Assembly: GCF_027887165.1 (NCBI RefSeq)
Contig: NC_077228.1
Span: 213,457,635 to 213,521,634 of the forward strand
Length of the DNA: 64,000 nt
Reading direction: 5' to 3'
Source of the DNA: Monodelphis domestica
Lineage: Eukaryota > Chordata > Mammalia > Didelphimorphia > Didelphidae
In this document: piece by piece, positions 1 through 12,207 of the stretch
How positions within the stretch are numbered: position 1 is the first letter of the stretch
How the letters are laid out: each line of letters opens with the position of its first letter
Translations under genes and position numbers: made by a program
The notes under the pieces: model-generated
Told to the model about the DNA's origin: nothing
The model's input: only the letters and a program-made list of their open reading frames with translations
Database searches by the model: none

Positions 1-289
1 GAGAGAGAGAGAGAGAGAGAGAGAAACAATAGCAGGAGATTGCTTCTTTGGTTCCTAGGCTGAGGTTCATTGACTTTAAGACATTGAGTCTTAATCATTT
101 TCATACCAATAAGTCATGCTTTTCAGATACAATGGGGGAATTGGCCAAGCAGTTTAGTCCCTATCAGCAGCAAATCTAATGTGCCACCAGTAATAAGAGT
201 CATGATGACATGAAAGCAAAGTGTTGTAGAAGCCTCTTTGGACGCTATTGCAGAAATGGAACTGGAGATGCCTTTTAAAAGAGATTCAG
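1..289. other. Left edge: GA run and unassigned sequence
   Basis: The first 23 bases are a GA dinucleotide run cut by the window edge. The remaining 265 bases show no convincing reading frame and no repeat I can name. A run of G at about 294-302 marks the start of the L1 that follows. Confidence 0.5.
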
Positions 290-1014
290 GGCTGGGGGGG
301 GGGCAGAGTCAATATGGCGGCCTAGAAGGAGCAGAAGTTCAGACCTATGAATACCCTTCCTTACCGATCACAAACTGAATGCTCCTAGGGGACTGAAAAT
401 TAAACCTAACAAGACAGAGCCAAGGAACCCTCCTGCTGGACTCAATTCAAAAGGTATGCCGCTCCCCTACCCCCTACAAAAGCCACATTCAGGTTTAAGG
501 GGAAGACAGAAGAAGGGCCCAGGACTCATCCCCCCACCCACCTTGAGCACTGAGCCCCCAGTGGCAGTGGGAACCTCTGAGTGGGCAAAGGTGCTGGTCT
601 GGAGGGTGTACCTTGGGGGAAGAGCTGGGCCAGGCTCAGAGCATCAAACACAGATAGCAGGGAAGGAACTAGAGAGGGAACCTAGAGCTGGCAGCCTGGT
701 CAGAGCTATGGAGATCCTCCATATTTGCTCCAGCCTTCCAGGAGGTTTTGGCCTCAGAGCACACTGAGCCCAACCCTTCAGAACTCAGGGAAACCCAGGA
801 TCCACACCCCTCCCTCATTGACTGTTGGACTTTAATCCAATCAAAAGCCCCCAGAGGACAGGGAAGCTCAAACCCCCAACAACCCTCCCCCAGAGACTTC
901 ACCAAGAGATCTTCTGTTAAAGCTCCAAGAGGGGAGACTGACAGAAGCCCCCAAAACCAAAAAATGAGAGGAGCAAGAGCACAGACAAATACAGGGAGCA
1001 AAGAAGGGGTGAAT

Positions 1015-1990
1015 ATGAACAAACAACAGAAAAAGAAGAAAGAAATTACAATAGACGGCTTCTATACAGCGAACGGAACAGAGGGGGAGGGATCAGCAAA
1101 CAATAAATCAGAAATCCCAGTGAATTGGATACAGGCTTTGGAAGAACTCAAAATTCAATTCAAAACACAATTAAAGAGAGGCTGAAGACAATTGGGAAAA
1201 GAACTTAAAAACTAAGATAAGTCATCTGGAAACAGAGGCTCTTGAACTAAAATGAGAAAATAGTGTCTTGAAAGCCAAAATCAAGCAGCTGGAAAATGAG
1301 GCAAAGAAGACGAAAGATGAGGCAAAGGAGAGGAAAGATGAGGTAAAGAGAATGAAAGATGACCTCCAAAGAAAATCAAACCAGAAGGAAAAGGATGGCC
1401 AAAAAGCCAGGGATGAAATCGAATCTTTAAGAACCAAAATACAACAACTAGAATTAAGTGACCTCACAAGGCAGCAGGACACTATAAAACAAAACCAAAA
1501 GAATGAAAAAATTGAGGATAATATGAAGCATCTCATTCACAAAACAGAGGATTTAGAAAATCATTCGAGGAGAGACAATTTAAGAATCATTGGTCTACCA
1601 GAAGACCATGACAAAAGAAAAAGCCTGTACAGAATACTACAGGAAAATATTCAAGAAAACTGCCCTGATATTCTAGAACAAGAGGGAAAAGTGGAGATTG
1701 AAAGAATCCACAGATCACCTCCTGTACTTAATCCCCACCTGACAACACCCAGGAATGTTATAGTCAAATTCAAGAACTATTAGACCAAAGAAAAGATATT
1801 ACAAGCTGCCAAGAAGAAGTCATTCAGATACCATGGAACTACAGGATCTGGCTGCATCCACACTGAAGGACCGAAAGGAATGGAATATGATATTCCAGAA
1901 AGCAAGGGAACTAGGTCTACAACCAAGAATTAACTACCCAGCAAAATTGACTATATTCTTACTGGGGAAAGTATGATCATTCAACAAAAT
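1015..1990 (+). pseudogene. L1 ORF1 (RNA-binding chaperone), degraded
   Basis: The reading starts at the ATG at 1015 (MNKQQKKKKEITIDGFYTA). It continues into a lysine- and glutamate-rich coiled coil (about 1268-1540). Then comes the conserved ORF1p segment with RRDNLRIIGLPE (about 1575-1610) and the RIHRSP and TTPRNVIVKF motifs (about 1700-1770). L1 ORF1p coats L1 RNA as a trimer; the coiled coil and RRM-like part are the family hallmarks. Stops near 1183 and 1781 and frame changes show that it no longer encodes a full protein. Compare the better preserved ORF1 at 12955. Confidence 0.85.
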
Positions 1991-4199
1991 AGAAGAATTC
2001 CAAGAATTTGCAAAGAAAAGGACAGACCTGAACAGGAAATTTGATGTCCAAGCACAGAACTCAAGAGAATCATCAAAAGGTAATTTTAAAAAGAGGGAAA
2101 AAAGAAAAACAAAACAAAACAACAACAAAAAATTTTAAGTGACTTAATAAGTTAAAATGATATGTATCCCTATAAGAAAAGAGGTCATTGGTAACTCTTA
2201 AAAACTGTTGTTATCACCTGGGCAGCTAGAAGAATTACACTTAGAGGGAACAGTGACAAACTGTATAGGATGAAAGGACAAGACATAAATAGGTATATAG
2301 ATATATGCATGCATAAATACATATACATGTGTGTGTATATACATATATATATATATACACAACTAGAGCTAAAAAAGGTTAATACTAAAAGAAATGGGAA
2401 AAGAAACAAATGGGGGTAAATTTATATGTCAAAAAGAAGCTCATGGTGGGAGGGGGGAGAACATCAATACACTGGAAGGGTAAAGAGGTTGGAGATAGGA
2501 AATACTCAACTCTTACATGCTTTGAAACTGACCCAAAGAGGGAAGAACAATCCAATCCATTGGGGCAGAGAATAGATTTGTGCCCTATAGGGGAGTAGAA
2601 GGGTAATAAATGGACTGGTGGGGAGGGAAGCAGTACAAGGGAGGGTGAGGGTGGGGGGTAATTTTAGAAAGACTACAGGGAAAATAAGGGAGGGAATAAA
2701 AAGGGAGGGGGGTAGAAAAGGAAGTAAAATAAGGGTGGGAACTAGGGGAACTGATTAAAAACAAACATTGGTGTAGAAGGAAATAGTGAAAGAAGAAAAG
2801 GCAGGACCAGGAGTAGAAATCAAAATGCTGGGAAACACACAGCTAGTAATCATAACTCTGAATGTGAATGGAATGGACTCACCCATAAAAAGCAAGCGAA
2901 TAGCAGAGTGGATTAGAATCCAAAACCCTACCATATGCTGTTTACAAGAAACACACATGAGGAAAGTAGATACTCATAGGGTGAAAGTAAGAGGATGGAA
3001 CCAAATCTATTGGGCATCACCTGATAAAAAGAAGCCAGGAGGTGCAATCATGATATTTGACAAAGCCAAAGTAAAAATAAATCTAGTCAAAAGAGATATG
3101 GAAGGTAATTACATCCTGATAAAAGGCAGTATAGACAATGAGGAAATATCTGTACTCAACATGTATGCACCAAATGGCATAGCATCCAAATTTCTAAAGG
3201 AGAAACTAGTGGAGCTCAAGGATGAAATAGAAAAATTATACTAGTGGGAGACCTGAACCTTCCTCTATCCAAACTAGATAAATCAAACCAAAAAATAAAT
3301 AAGAAAGAGGTAAGTGAAGTAAATGAAATCTTAGAAAAATTAGAGTTAGTAGACACGGGGAGAAAAATGAATAGGGACAAGAAGGAATATACCTTCTTTT
3401 TCAGCAGCACATGGTACATTCACAAAAATTGACCATGTATTAGGGCATGAAAACATTGCAAATAAGTGCAAAAGGGCAGAAATAATAAATGCAACCTTCT
3501 CAGATCACAATGCAATGAAAATAATAATTAGAAAAGGTACATGGAGAGGTAAATCAAAAAGTAATTGGAAATTAAACAATACAATTCTCCAAAACTGGTT
3601 AGTTAAAGAACAAATCGTAGAAACAATTAATAACTTCATTGAAGAAAATGATAATGATAAGACATCCTTTCAAAATCTATGGGATGCAGCCAAAGCAATA
3701 CTCAGGGGGAAATTTATATCCTTGAGTTCATATATTAACAAATTAAGAAGGGCAGAGGTCAATGAATTGGGCGTGCAAATTAAAAAAACTAGAAAGTGAA
3801 CAAATTAAAAACCCTCAGATGAAGACTAAATTAGAGATCCAAAAAATCCAAGGAGAAATTAATAAAATTGAAAGTCAAAGGACTATTGATTTAATAAATA
3901 AGACTAGAAGCTGGTACTTTGAAAAAACAAACAAAATAGACAAAGTCCTAGTCAGTCTAATTAAAAAATGGAAATAAAAAAACCAAATTGACAGTTTCCA
4001 AGATGAAAAGGGAGACCTCACCTCTAATGAAGAGAAAATTAAGGCAATCATTAAAAACGACTATGCCCAATTATATGGCAACAAATATGGCAATCTAGGT
4101 GATATGGATGAATACTTACAAAAATATAAATTGCCTAGACTAACAGAGGAAGAAATAAATTACCTAAACAACCCCATATGAGAAAAAGAAATTGAACAA

Positions 4200-4355
4200 T
4201 GTGATATGGAAATCACTTTAAAAGACTGATATATATTAATTTAAAGTCGCCAAGGAATTCAGCTATGTAATTCCTAAATGAAAACTCAAGTCAGCAGTCA
4301 ACCTTTTATGGAGTTTTTAATTACAAACAGGAGGAAGAAAGGTATTAGAGATAGA

Positions 4356-4387
<32 letters not shown>

Positions 4388-5147
4388 AAGGGAAAGGGGA
4401 GAGAAGGGAATAGGGCTTAAATACCCCCTCTGCTTAGGCTGGGCCAAAGGCCCGAGCCCTTAGATAGCTGGGGCAAAGAAAAGAGATCAGTCCCTATCAC
4501 TCATGTGACCAAAATGGAGAAACAGTCTCAGGGGCCTCCACCTCCAGCCTCCTTCAGAGCAAGCCCTCCTCTCAGACCTCCTTCAGAGCAAAACCCCCTC
4601 CTCCTGTCCTCAGACCCCGCTATCTTTAAGGAACCCATCTAACTCCCCTCCCCTCAGTTCTTACATCTACCAATCACTGTCCATGTCTCCCCTGTGCCAA
4701 TGGTGGCTCTAGCTTAACCCAGGACCGCCCAGAGGTCTGTCCCCTTTGCACATGTCTGTTGAAGGTCATATTCTCAAATAATTAAATCTTGATCTTTGCT
4801 GCAGCCCTTCCTAAATCCTGTTACTCTGAGTAGGGTGGAGATTGGAAGTTCCAAGACCTGGTTCTGTCATTCCAAGTATCTCTATTGTATCAATTCTAAA
4901 ATCAATCATGACTCAAAGAACTTCCTGTTCTATGCTTAAGCATAGGTCAAAGCCCTTTCCATTGCTTAGCAAAAGGTTTCTGTCCTAAAGTAGTCTGTCT
5001 TAAGTAGGGAGGAGAAGGATCCTCCCATACCAAGGAGTTTCACATTCCAATAGAGTTCTTACTATCAGTAGGAAATTTTTCAAGTATGAAATTTCCCAAT
5101 GGGGAAATTTCCAACATTCATAAGTCTAAGAAATTTTAAGGTTTACA
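4200..5147 (+). mobile_element. Solo LTR of an endogenous retrovirus (family 1, copy 1)
   Basis: It begins TGTGATATGG, ends TTTACA, and is flanked by the 4-base direct repeat ACAA (4196-4199 and 5148-5151). Both L1 halves join cleanly across it. It carries a GA-rich run near 4363-4386, shared in position with its siblings at 5859, 8864 and 56567. A 4-base duplication and TG..CA ends suit a class I (ERV1-like) element. No internal retroviral region is present, so it is a solo LTR, younger than the L1. Confidence 0.85.
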
Positions 5148-5858
5148 ACAAGCCATCAAAGAACTTCCTAAGACAAAATCCCCAGGTCCAGATGGATTCA
5201 CAAATGAATTCTATCAAACCTTCAAAGAACAACTAATCCTAATATTATACAAACTATTTGACAGAATAAGCAAAGAAGGAGTTCTGCCAAATTCATTTTA
5301 CGACACAAACATGGTACTGAATCTAAAGCCAGGCAGGTCAAAAACAGAGAAAGAAAACTAAAGACCAATCACCTTAATGAATATAGATGCAAAAATCTTA
5401 AATAGGATACTAGCAAAAAGACTCCAGCAAGTGATCACGAGGGTTATTCACTATGACCAGGTAGGATTCATACCAGGAATGCAAGGATGATTCAATATTA
5501 GGAAAACCATCCACATAATTTACCATATTAACAAGCAAAGGGACAAAAATCACATGATTATCTCAATAGATGCAGAAAAAGCCTTTGATAAAATACAACA
5601 CCCATTCCTGTTGAAAACACTAGAAAGCAGAGGAATAGAAGGGCCTTATTTAAAAATAATAAACAGTATATATCTAAAACCATCAGCAAACATCATCTGC
5701 AATGGGGATAAACTCGAAGCCTTCCCAATAAGATCAGGAGTGAAACAAGGATGCCCATTATCACCTCTATTATTTAACATTGTACTAGAAACACTAACAG
5801 TAGCAATTAGAGAAGAAAAACAAATTGAAGGTATTAAAATAGGCAATGAGGAGACCTA

Positions 5859-7178
5859 TGTTACAGATAAAAGAGTGGTTTGACTTAAACTGTGACTGCA
5901 AAAATATGGTTTCAAGACAGTGTCTTGAGTTGAAATAAAAAATAAAGTGGTTGCCATGGGAAAATTCCCAAATATTAAATACCCAAGTCAGCTGGGTTTT
6001 ATGGAGATTTTAATTAATATGAATAAAGGAATTAAAGAAAGGGAGAGAGACGGAGTAAGAGGAAATAGTAGGAAAGGGCCTAGGTCAGCCTAGGCCAGCC
6101 TAGGCCTAAGCCTTAAGAGAGAACTAGTCAGTCTTTAATCACTCACCTCAAGGTCTTTAATCACTCACTTCAAGGTCATTCCAAGCAAAGCTCTAGTGTT
6201 CAGAGAGACCCTCCAGTTCAGCTCAGGAAGCTGACTAAGTTCAGCCACCGAGAGAATACCAGCCTCCAATTCAGCTTTGGCAAGCTGAACCCACTTCAGA
6301 GGCCTTTCTGACCTCCTTTTAAAGAGAATTTTCTCCTATGTCACCTCCCCTAAGTTTTCACATCTACCAATCACAGTAGATGTTTTCCAAAGGACTGACC
6401 ATTCTTAATTCACACCTTCTTTAGTTCTCAACTTCTCTGGGTAGACTAAAACTTCACACCTCTTTTGCTAAGCTTGTCCCTTGCAAGTTTGCAAGTTGCC
6501 TGACCTTTTAGTGATTAATTTGACCTTCATAGGCACTTAGCATCCTTTTGTATTAGATCTAAAAATAGACCTGGTTTAAGGGTTTTTAGCTTTACTTTAA
6601 GTATGGGTTAAGTACTTTTCATTGTTCAGTAAGGAGTTCACAACTTTATCTTCCCCTTAAGGTATATCTAAGTATGGGTGGAGTAATGTTAGAGTTCTCA
6701 CATTCCTGATCAAAGTCCCTTCATTATTTAAAATGGGGAATGGTCTTAACCAAATGTTCTAAGGTAGAGTCTGAGAATTTTTTTTATTTTTTTTTATTAA
6801 ATTTTTAAAAAATATTTTATTTGATCATTTCCAAGCATTATTCATTAAAGACATAGATCATTTTCTTTTCCTCCCCCCAACCCCCCATAGCTGACGCGTA
6901 AATCCACTGGGCATTACATGTTTTCTTGATTTGAACCCATTGCTATGTTTATAATATTTGCATTAGTGTTCATTTAGAGTCTCTCCTCTGTCATGTCCCC
7001 TCAACCGCTGTATTCAGGCAGTTGCTTTTCCTCAGTGTTTCTACTCCCATAGTTTATCCTGTGCTTATGAATAGTGTTTTTTTCTCCTAGATCCCTGCAA
7101 ATTGTTCAGGAACATTACACCGCCACTGAGTCTGAGAATTTTTAACATTCACAAGTCTGAGAAATTTTAAGATTCACA
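5859..7178 (+). mobile_element. Solo LTR (family 1, copy 2) with nested L1 scrap
   Basis: It begins TGTTACAGAT and ends GATTCACA, with CCTA before and CCAA after (3 of 4 bases match). Its 3' end closely resembles that of the copy at 4200. It sits in the L1 reverse transcriptase, directly upstream of the FADD codons. About 345 bases of a younger L1 lie inside it at 6783-7127. It is a solo LTR fossil with no internal genes. Confidence 0.82.
6783..7127 (-). mobile_element. L1 3'-end fragment nested in the solo LTR
   Basis: The T-rich left end is the poly(A) tail seen from the other strand. It is followed by L1 3' sequence matching the copies at 50713 and 53660 (for example TTCATTTAGAGTCT and GTTTCTACTCCCA). 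A 16-base target duplication GAGTCTGAGAATTTTT flanks it at 6767-6782 and 7128-7143. This is a classic target-primed insertion, third in the order L1, then LTR, then L1. Confidence 0.9.
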
Positions 7179-8863
7179 CCAAGCTATCACTCTTTGCGGA
7201 TGATATGATGGTTTAATTAAAGAATCCTAGAGAATCAACCAAAAAGCTAGTCAAAACAATCAACAATTTTAGCAAAGTTGCAGGATACAAAATAAATCCG
7301 CATAAGTCATCAGCATTTCTATATATCTCCAACCCATTTCAGCAGCAGGAATTAGAAAGAGAAATTCCATTCACAATCATCCTAGACAAAATAAAATACT
7401 TAGGAATCTATCTGCCAAGACAAACACAGGAACTATATGAACACAACTGCAAAACACTCTCCACACAATTAAAACTAGATCTAAACAATTGGAAAAACAT
7501 TGATTGCTCATGGGTGTGGCAAGCTAACATAATAAAAATTACAATCCTACCCAAATTAATTTATTTATTTAGTGCCATATCCATTGAACTACCCAAAAAC
7601 TTTTTTTATTGAATTAGAAAAAAACATAACAAAGTTCATTTGGAAGAACAAAAAATCAAGGATGTCCAGGGAAATCATAAAAAAAAATACAAAGGAAGGA
7701 GGACTTGCAATCCCAGATTTGAATATTGATCCAGATTCTATTTAAGATTATAGAGAAGAAAGGAAGGTGGCCTTGCAGTCCCAGATCTCAAACCATACTA
7801 TAAAGCAGTGGTCATCAAAACAATTTGGTACTGGCTAAGAGACAGAAAAGAGGATCAGTGGAATAGACTTGGGGTAAATAATCTCAGCAAGACAGTCTGT
7901 GACAAGCCCAAAGATCCCAGTTTTGGGGACAAAAATCTACTTTTTGATAAAAAAAAAAACTGCTGGGAATATTGGAAGACAGTATGGGAGAGATTAGGTT
8001 TGGATCAACATCTCACACCCTACACCATGATAAACTCAGAATGAGTAAATGACCTGAATATAAAGAATGGAACTATAAGCAAATTAGATGAACACAGAAT
8101 AGTATACATGTCAGATCTTTGGGAAGGAAAGATTTTAAAACCAAGCTAGAGCTAGAAAAAAACACAAAATGTAAAATCAATAATTTTGATTGCATCAAAT
8201 TTAAAAAGTTTTTGTACAAATAAAACGAATGCATCCAAAATTAGAAGAGAAGCAACAAATTGGGAAACAATCTTCATTGCAAAAACTTCTGACAAAGGTC
8301 TAATTACTCAAATTTATAAAGAGCTAAACCAGTTGTACAAAAAATCAAGCCACTCTCCAATTGAAAAATGGGCAAGGGACATGAATAGGCAATTTTCAGT
8401 TAAAGAAATCAAAAGTATTAATAAGCACATGAAAAAGTGTTCTAAATCTTTTAAAATCAGAGAGATGCAAATCAAAACAACTCTGAGGTATCACCTCACA
8501 CCTAGCAGATTGGCTAACATGACAGTGAAGGAAAGTAATGAATGCTGGAGGGGATGTGGCAAAGTCAGGACATTAATGCATTGCTGGTGGAGCTGTGAAT
8601 TGATACAACCATTCTGGAGGGCAATTTGGAACTATGCCCAAAGGGCACTAAAAGACTGTCTGCCCTTTGATCCAGCCATAGCACTGCTGGGTTTGTACCC
8701 CAAAGAGACAATAAGTAAAAAGACTTATACAAGAATATTCATAGCTGTGCTCTTTGTGGTGGCCAAAAATTGGAAAATGAGGGGATGCCCTTCAATTGGG
8801 GAATGGCTGAACAAATTGTGGTATATGTTGGTGATGGAATAATATAGTCCTCAAAGGAGTAAT

Positions 8864-9546
8864 TGTGAATTTCAAAACTATTCCACCCCAATCAGACCAT
8901 CCTTTAGAAGATCTGATTTAGCTATTTCCTGATCAATAAGAATAGAGATACTTGGAATAACAGAATCAGGTCTTGGAAACTCTAAATTCCCCACCCTTCT
9001 TAGTTTAACAAGATTAGGAAAGTCTACATCAAACTCAAGATTTAATTATCTGAGAAAATGGCCTTCAACAGACATGTGCAAAAAAAAAAAGGACAGACCT
9101 CTGGGCTGTGCTAAGTCAAGCTTGAGCCACCATTGGCACATGTGAGTTGCAGGAAGTGAGGTAGAGAACAGCCTCTGGAGTTCTCGTGACTTCCTGTGGA
9201 GAGGGCTGGAGTTCAATTCGATCCTGTAGCCCGAGCTTGGTTGAGCCCCACAGACAGCTTTCCTTCAGACCGGTCACGTGAGTGATAAGGACTGACCCCT
9301 TTCTCTGCCTGGCTCTCTAGGGCCTTAAACTCCCGCTTTGGCTTAGCCTGAGCCAGAGTGGTTTTTGAGTTAAACTCCTTTCCTTGTCTCTCTCTCTCTC
9401 TTCCTCTAATATTTTCTTCCTCCTGTTGCAATTAAATCACCATAAAATTTGGCAGCTGACTTGGGTATTTTATTATTTGGGATTTCCCTTGGTGACCACT
9501 TAAATTTAGATTTTTTTCAGTCTCAACCATAATTTCACCCTTTACA
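8864..9546 (-). mobile_element. Solo LTR (family 1, copy 3), reverse orientation
   Basis: The ends are TG..CA with a perfect 4-base direct repeat TAAT at 8860-8863 and 9547-9550. Its reverse complement aligns with the copies at 4200 and 5859: the segments near TACCCAAGTCAGCTG and AACAGGAGGAAGAAA are shared. The CT run at about 9391-9402 is the GA run of the family seen from the other strand. It lies in the L1 just after the ORF2 C-terminal region, and has no internal region. Confidence 0.85.
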
Positions 9547-9799
9547 TAATAAAGTGGAGGAATTCCATGGGGACTGGAACAACCTTCAGGAATTGATGCA
9601 GAGTGAGAGGAGCAGAACTAGGAAAACATTGTACACAGAGACTGATACACTGTGGTACAATCAAACGTAATGGACTTCTTCATTAGTGATAATGCAATGA
9701 CCCTGAACAACTTGGAGGAACCTACGAGAAAAACCACTATCCACATTCAGAGGAAACACTGTGGGAGTAGAAATGTTTTTCTTTTGTTTTAGATTAAAG

Positions 9800-10277
9800 A
9801 GTTCAGAAGCTATGAACTTGTGAGTTTTAAAAGATCAGAAAAGCAAATTATCTGATGGCTAGAAGTTTGGAAGTCAAGTCCATGTTGGATTTTTCAGATG
9901 GCATAGGATCAACACTCTGTGAAGGCCTTTGGGGCCAAGCCCAGTAGTGAGATGAAGACTCACCCAGCAGGGGTATTGCATAGGCCTGAACTTTGTAGGA
10001 TTAATGCTATAAAGAGGCCAAATTAAATCTGAGACCACTCTCCCTAAAGATGAAGGTGATAATATATGTCTCTGAGGTATTTGGGGAAAATAATTTTATT
10101 TTTGTTTTAGTCATTTAAAAATATTTTTTATTTTCCCAATTACATGTAATAATTTTCAATCTTTCCTGAAATTTCTAGATATGTTTTTGAAGTAAATATC
10201 TCTTTGTAAAACCTAACTGATGTTAATTGGTTAAATGGACCTGGGGAGCTAGTTACAGGTGCTTCACACAAGCTTGG
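9800..10277. other. No gene seen; possible old L1 3' scrap
   Basis: Unassigned sequence after the L1. A short T-rich piece at about 10095-10180 (CAATTACATGTAATAA) resembles the L1 3' end at 26345 and 49700 on the minus strand, but is too short to be sure. Confidence 0.4.
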
Positions 10278-10412
10278 TTGTAGTTATTCAGTTTTGCCAA
10301 CTCTTAAGTGACCCCATTTTGGGGTTTTCTTGGCAAAGATATGGGAGTGGTTTGCCATTTCCTTCTCTAGCTCATTTGACAGATGAGGAAACTGAGGCAA
10401 ATGGGGTTAAGG
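10278..10412 (-). repeat. SINE-A, truncated
   Basis: Reverse-orientation tail and centre (GGGTTTTCTTGGCAAAGATA, then CTCATTTGACAGATGAGGAA). The tRNA-like head is missing. Confidence 0.85.
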
Positions 10413-10564
10413 CACTCTTGATGGTATTAGGGGAGAGATACATCAACCTTTCAGGGGAACTCCTAGATCAGAAGGGGGAGATACTGCTGTCATCACTCTG
10501 TGGCCAGAGCATATTTCCTACACAAATGAGAGTTTAGCACATAAGACCTTTCTTTTCTTTCTCT

Positions 10565-10762
10565 TTTTTAAACCCTTACCTTTTGTCTTGGAATCAATAC
10601 TATGTATTGGCTGCAAGGCAGAAGAGTGGTCAGGGCTAGGCAGTAGGGGTTAAGTGATTTGCCTGAGGGTCACACATTTGGGAAGTGTCTGAGGCCACAT
10701 TTGAACCCTGGACCTCCTGTCTCTGGGCCTGGCTCTCAATCCACTGAGCTACCCAGCTGCCC
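10565..10762 (-). repeat. SINE-B, full length
   Basis: Reads from TTTAAACCCTTACC through the RTE-like tail to the tRNA-derived head (CCACTGAGCTACCCAGCTGC) on the reverse strand. Confidence 0.9.
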
Positions 10763-11062
10763 TTTAAAGACCTTTCTGATCTTTAGCCTGACATGTGAAG
10801 AAGCCAATATAAGGAAAAAAGATGCGAGATAGAGGAAATGAAACTGTTCATCAGTTTGGGGACTATATCAGATCTCTTGCATGAACATGACTGCCTCTAT
10901 TGTTATGCTAGAGATTTGTGGGAATGGTAAGGAATGACTTTGAAGCCTGCAGTCCCTGGAGACCTGGGAGGTTGTAGCCTTAGGATATGGGTAGTGAGTG
11001 TGAACTTTATGCTTTGGTTTCCTGTGATTTTCCTTGAAATCTGTTTTAATCTGCATGTAGTG

Positions 11063-11260
11063 GGAAATGGAGCTGGCCTTGGAACCAGCTGAGTTTGAAT
11101 CCCCCCTCTGACATATACTGTGTGATGCCAAGCAAGGCACTTTACCTCTCAGTGATCAACTCTCTAAGATTAGGTATTGACCTACATTGGTAGAGGGAAT
11201 TTCTTTATCTTGGATGTTCCTTAGACCAGTGAAATCAGTCTATCCCTATCTATTCTAAAT
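11063..11260 (+). repeat. Third tRNA-type SINE (WSINE-like)
   Basis: GAGTTTGAATCCCCCCTCTG and CTGTGTGATGCCAAGCAAGG are followed by ACATTGGTAGAGGGAATTTC and CCAGTGAAATCA. The tail differs from both SINE-A and SINE-B. Calling it WSINE-like is from memory of marsupial repeats. Confidence 0.6.
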
Positions 11261-12196
11261 ACATAAATATATATCCTTTGTTCTACTGTACCTATGTGTG
11301 TGTGTGTGGGGGGAGCTTGGCCAGGGAGATTCAGTGGAAATGGGGTCTCATAAGCTATGGATGTGGATAGATAATTCCACCCTTGAGTATCATGGAGCAA
11401 CTGGAAGTAGCCAATAGGGAGCCACATTAGAAGGCCCCAGGTACTCTATCAGCCATTATAACATGAGTATGCTAATTCTTGTAACACCTACTTTATAAAG
11501 TTATTGTGAATAAAGCATTTTGTAAATCTTAAAGCACTATAGGTACGTGGTCTATTAATATTATGACTTTTGTAATAAAGAGGAAAGCAGGAAAGAGGAA
11601 ATTAGTGAAACTCCCCCTGTGGGATAAAATGTGTCAGGGAGGAACACTTTGACGAACAGATAAGGGAGTAGAAATCTAGGGCTGTTCTGAAACATTTCCT
11701 TCCTCTCTGATCCACCAAGTCAGCCTGCTCTGTTTTTAGAGTTTTTATTAGGTGGAGGTTATGGAGCAGAAAAAATTTTGATTCAAGTTCTCTTCTTACC
11801 AATCCGGACTCCTGGAATCCTTGGGGAAAGGGATCAGACTACAAATAATAGATGTTGCTCATTTGATGTAAATATGCAAAAAGCTGTCCCTTCCAGACCA
11901 GATTCCATTCTGACTCCTTTTAGTATTAAGATTTTCTCCTCCCATTGGCCATGGTCCAATGTTGGTTCTGCTGCATGTGGCTTGGAAACTTTTCAACCAT
12001 GCAGACCTTAGGTAGAATTGAGAGTTAGGAACTTCACAGAAGTGCAGGCTTCCAGCTCCAGAAAACATGACTGGTCATCAATATGTATATGTAGAGAGAT
12101 TGAGGTCTTTTTCTAGCCAATATATAATACCAAAGGCCTTAATATGCATAATACATAATAAATGCATAATGAAGTCAGGAATTGGTTTATCAGGTG
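11261..12196. other. No gene or clear repeat seen
   Basis: Short open frames occur on both strands but show no protein motif. A TG run sits at about 11294-11309. The CDR2L 3' UTR lies well to the right, so this is the region beyond that gene's 3' end. Confidence 0.45.
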
Positions 12197-12207
12197 AAAA
12201 AATACTG

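Larger units (their letters stand above)
2825..9700 (+). pseudogene. L1 ORF2 (endonuclease-reverse transcriptase), dead and interrupted
   Basis: The endonuclease domain opens at 2825 with VIITLNVNGMDSP and includes CCLQETH (about 2936) and the GDLNLP box (about 3247). The reverse transcriptase part has KSPGPDGF (about 5178), [12 protein letters not shown] (about 5563), [11 protein letters not shown] (about 5737) and the catalytic LFADDMM at 7190-7210. The C-terminal region with CWWSCELIQPFWRAIWNYAQ lies at about 8583-8642. Stops (for example after EIEKLY at 3242) and several frame changes kill it. A partial duplication of about 70 bases around 7694-7793 repeats a GGAAGG..CTTGCA..CCCAGAT segment. 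The three LTR insertions split it into four blocks. Confidence 0.88.
290..9800 (+). mobile_element. Near-full-length marsupial L1, cut by three solo LTRs
   Basis: A 5' UTR beginning near 300 (contains AATATGGCGGCC) is followed by ORF1, an inter-ORF spacer and ORF2 with endonuclease and reverse transcriptase signatures, then a 3' end near 9.8 kb. Insertions at 4200-5147, 5859-7178 and 8864-9546 interrupt it; removing them leaves roughly 6.6 kb, a usual L1 length. Both ORFs carry stops and frameshifts, so the copy is dead. A microsatellite of TA/TG steps sits at about 2283-2362 between the ORFs. I could not find clear terminal target-site repeats, so both outer limits are approximate. Confidence 0.9.

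Noticed and set aside
456-1185. Two frames of 103 and 145 codons at the left
   Set aside because: They belong to the L1 5' UTR and ORF1 start, not to a host gene.
8186-8842. 218-codon open frame
   Set aside because: It is the C-terminal part of the dead L1 ORF2 (CWWSCELIQPFWRAIWNY), not a separate gene.
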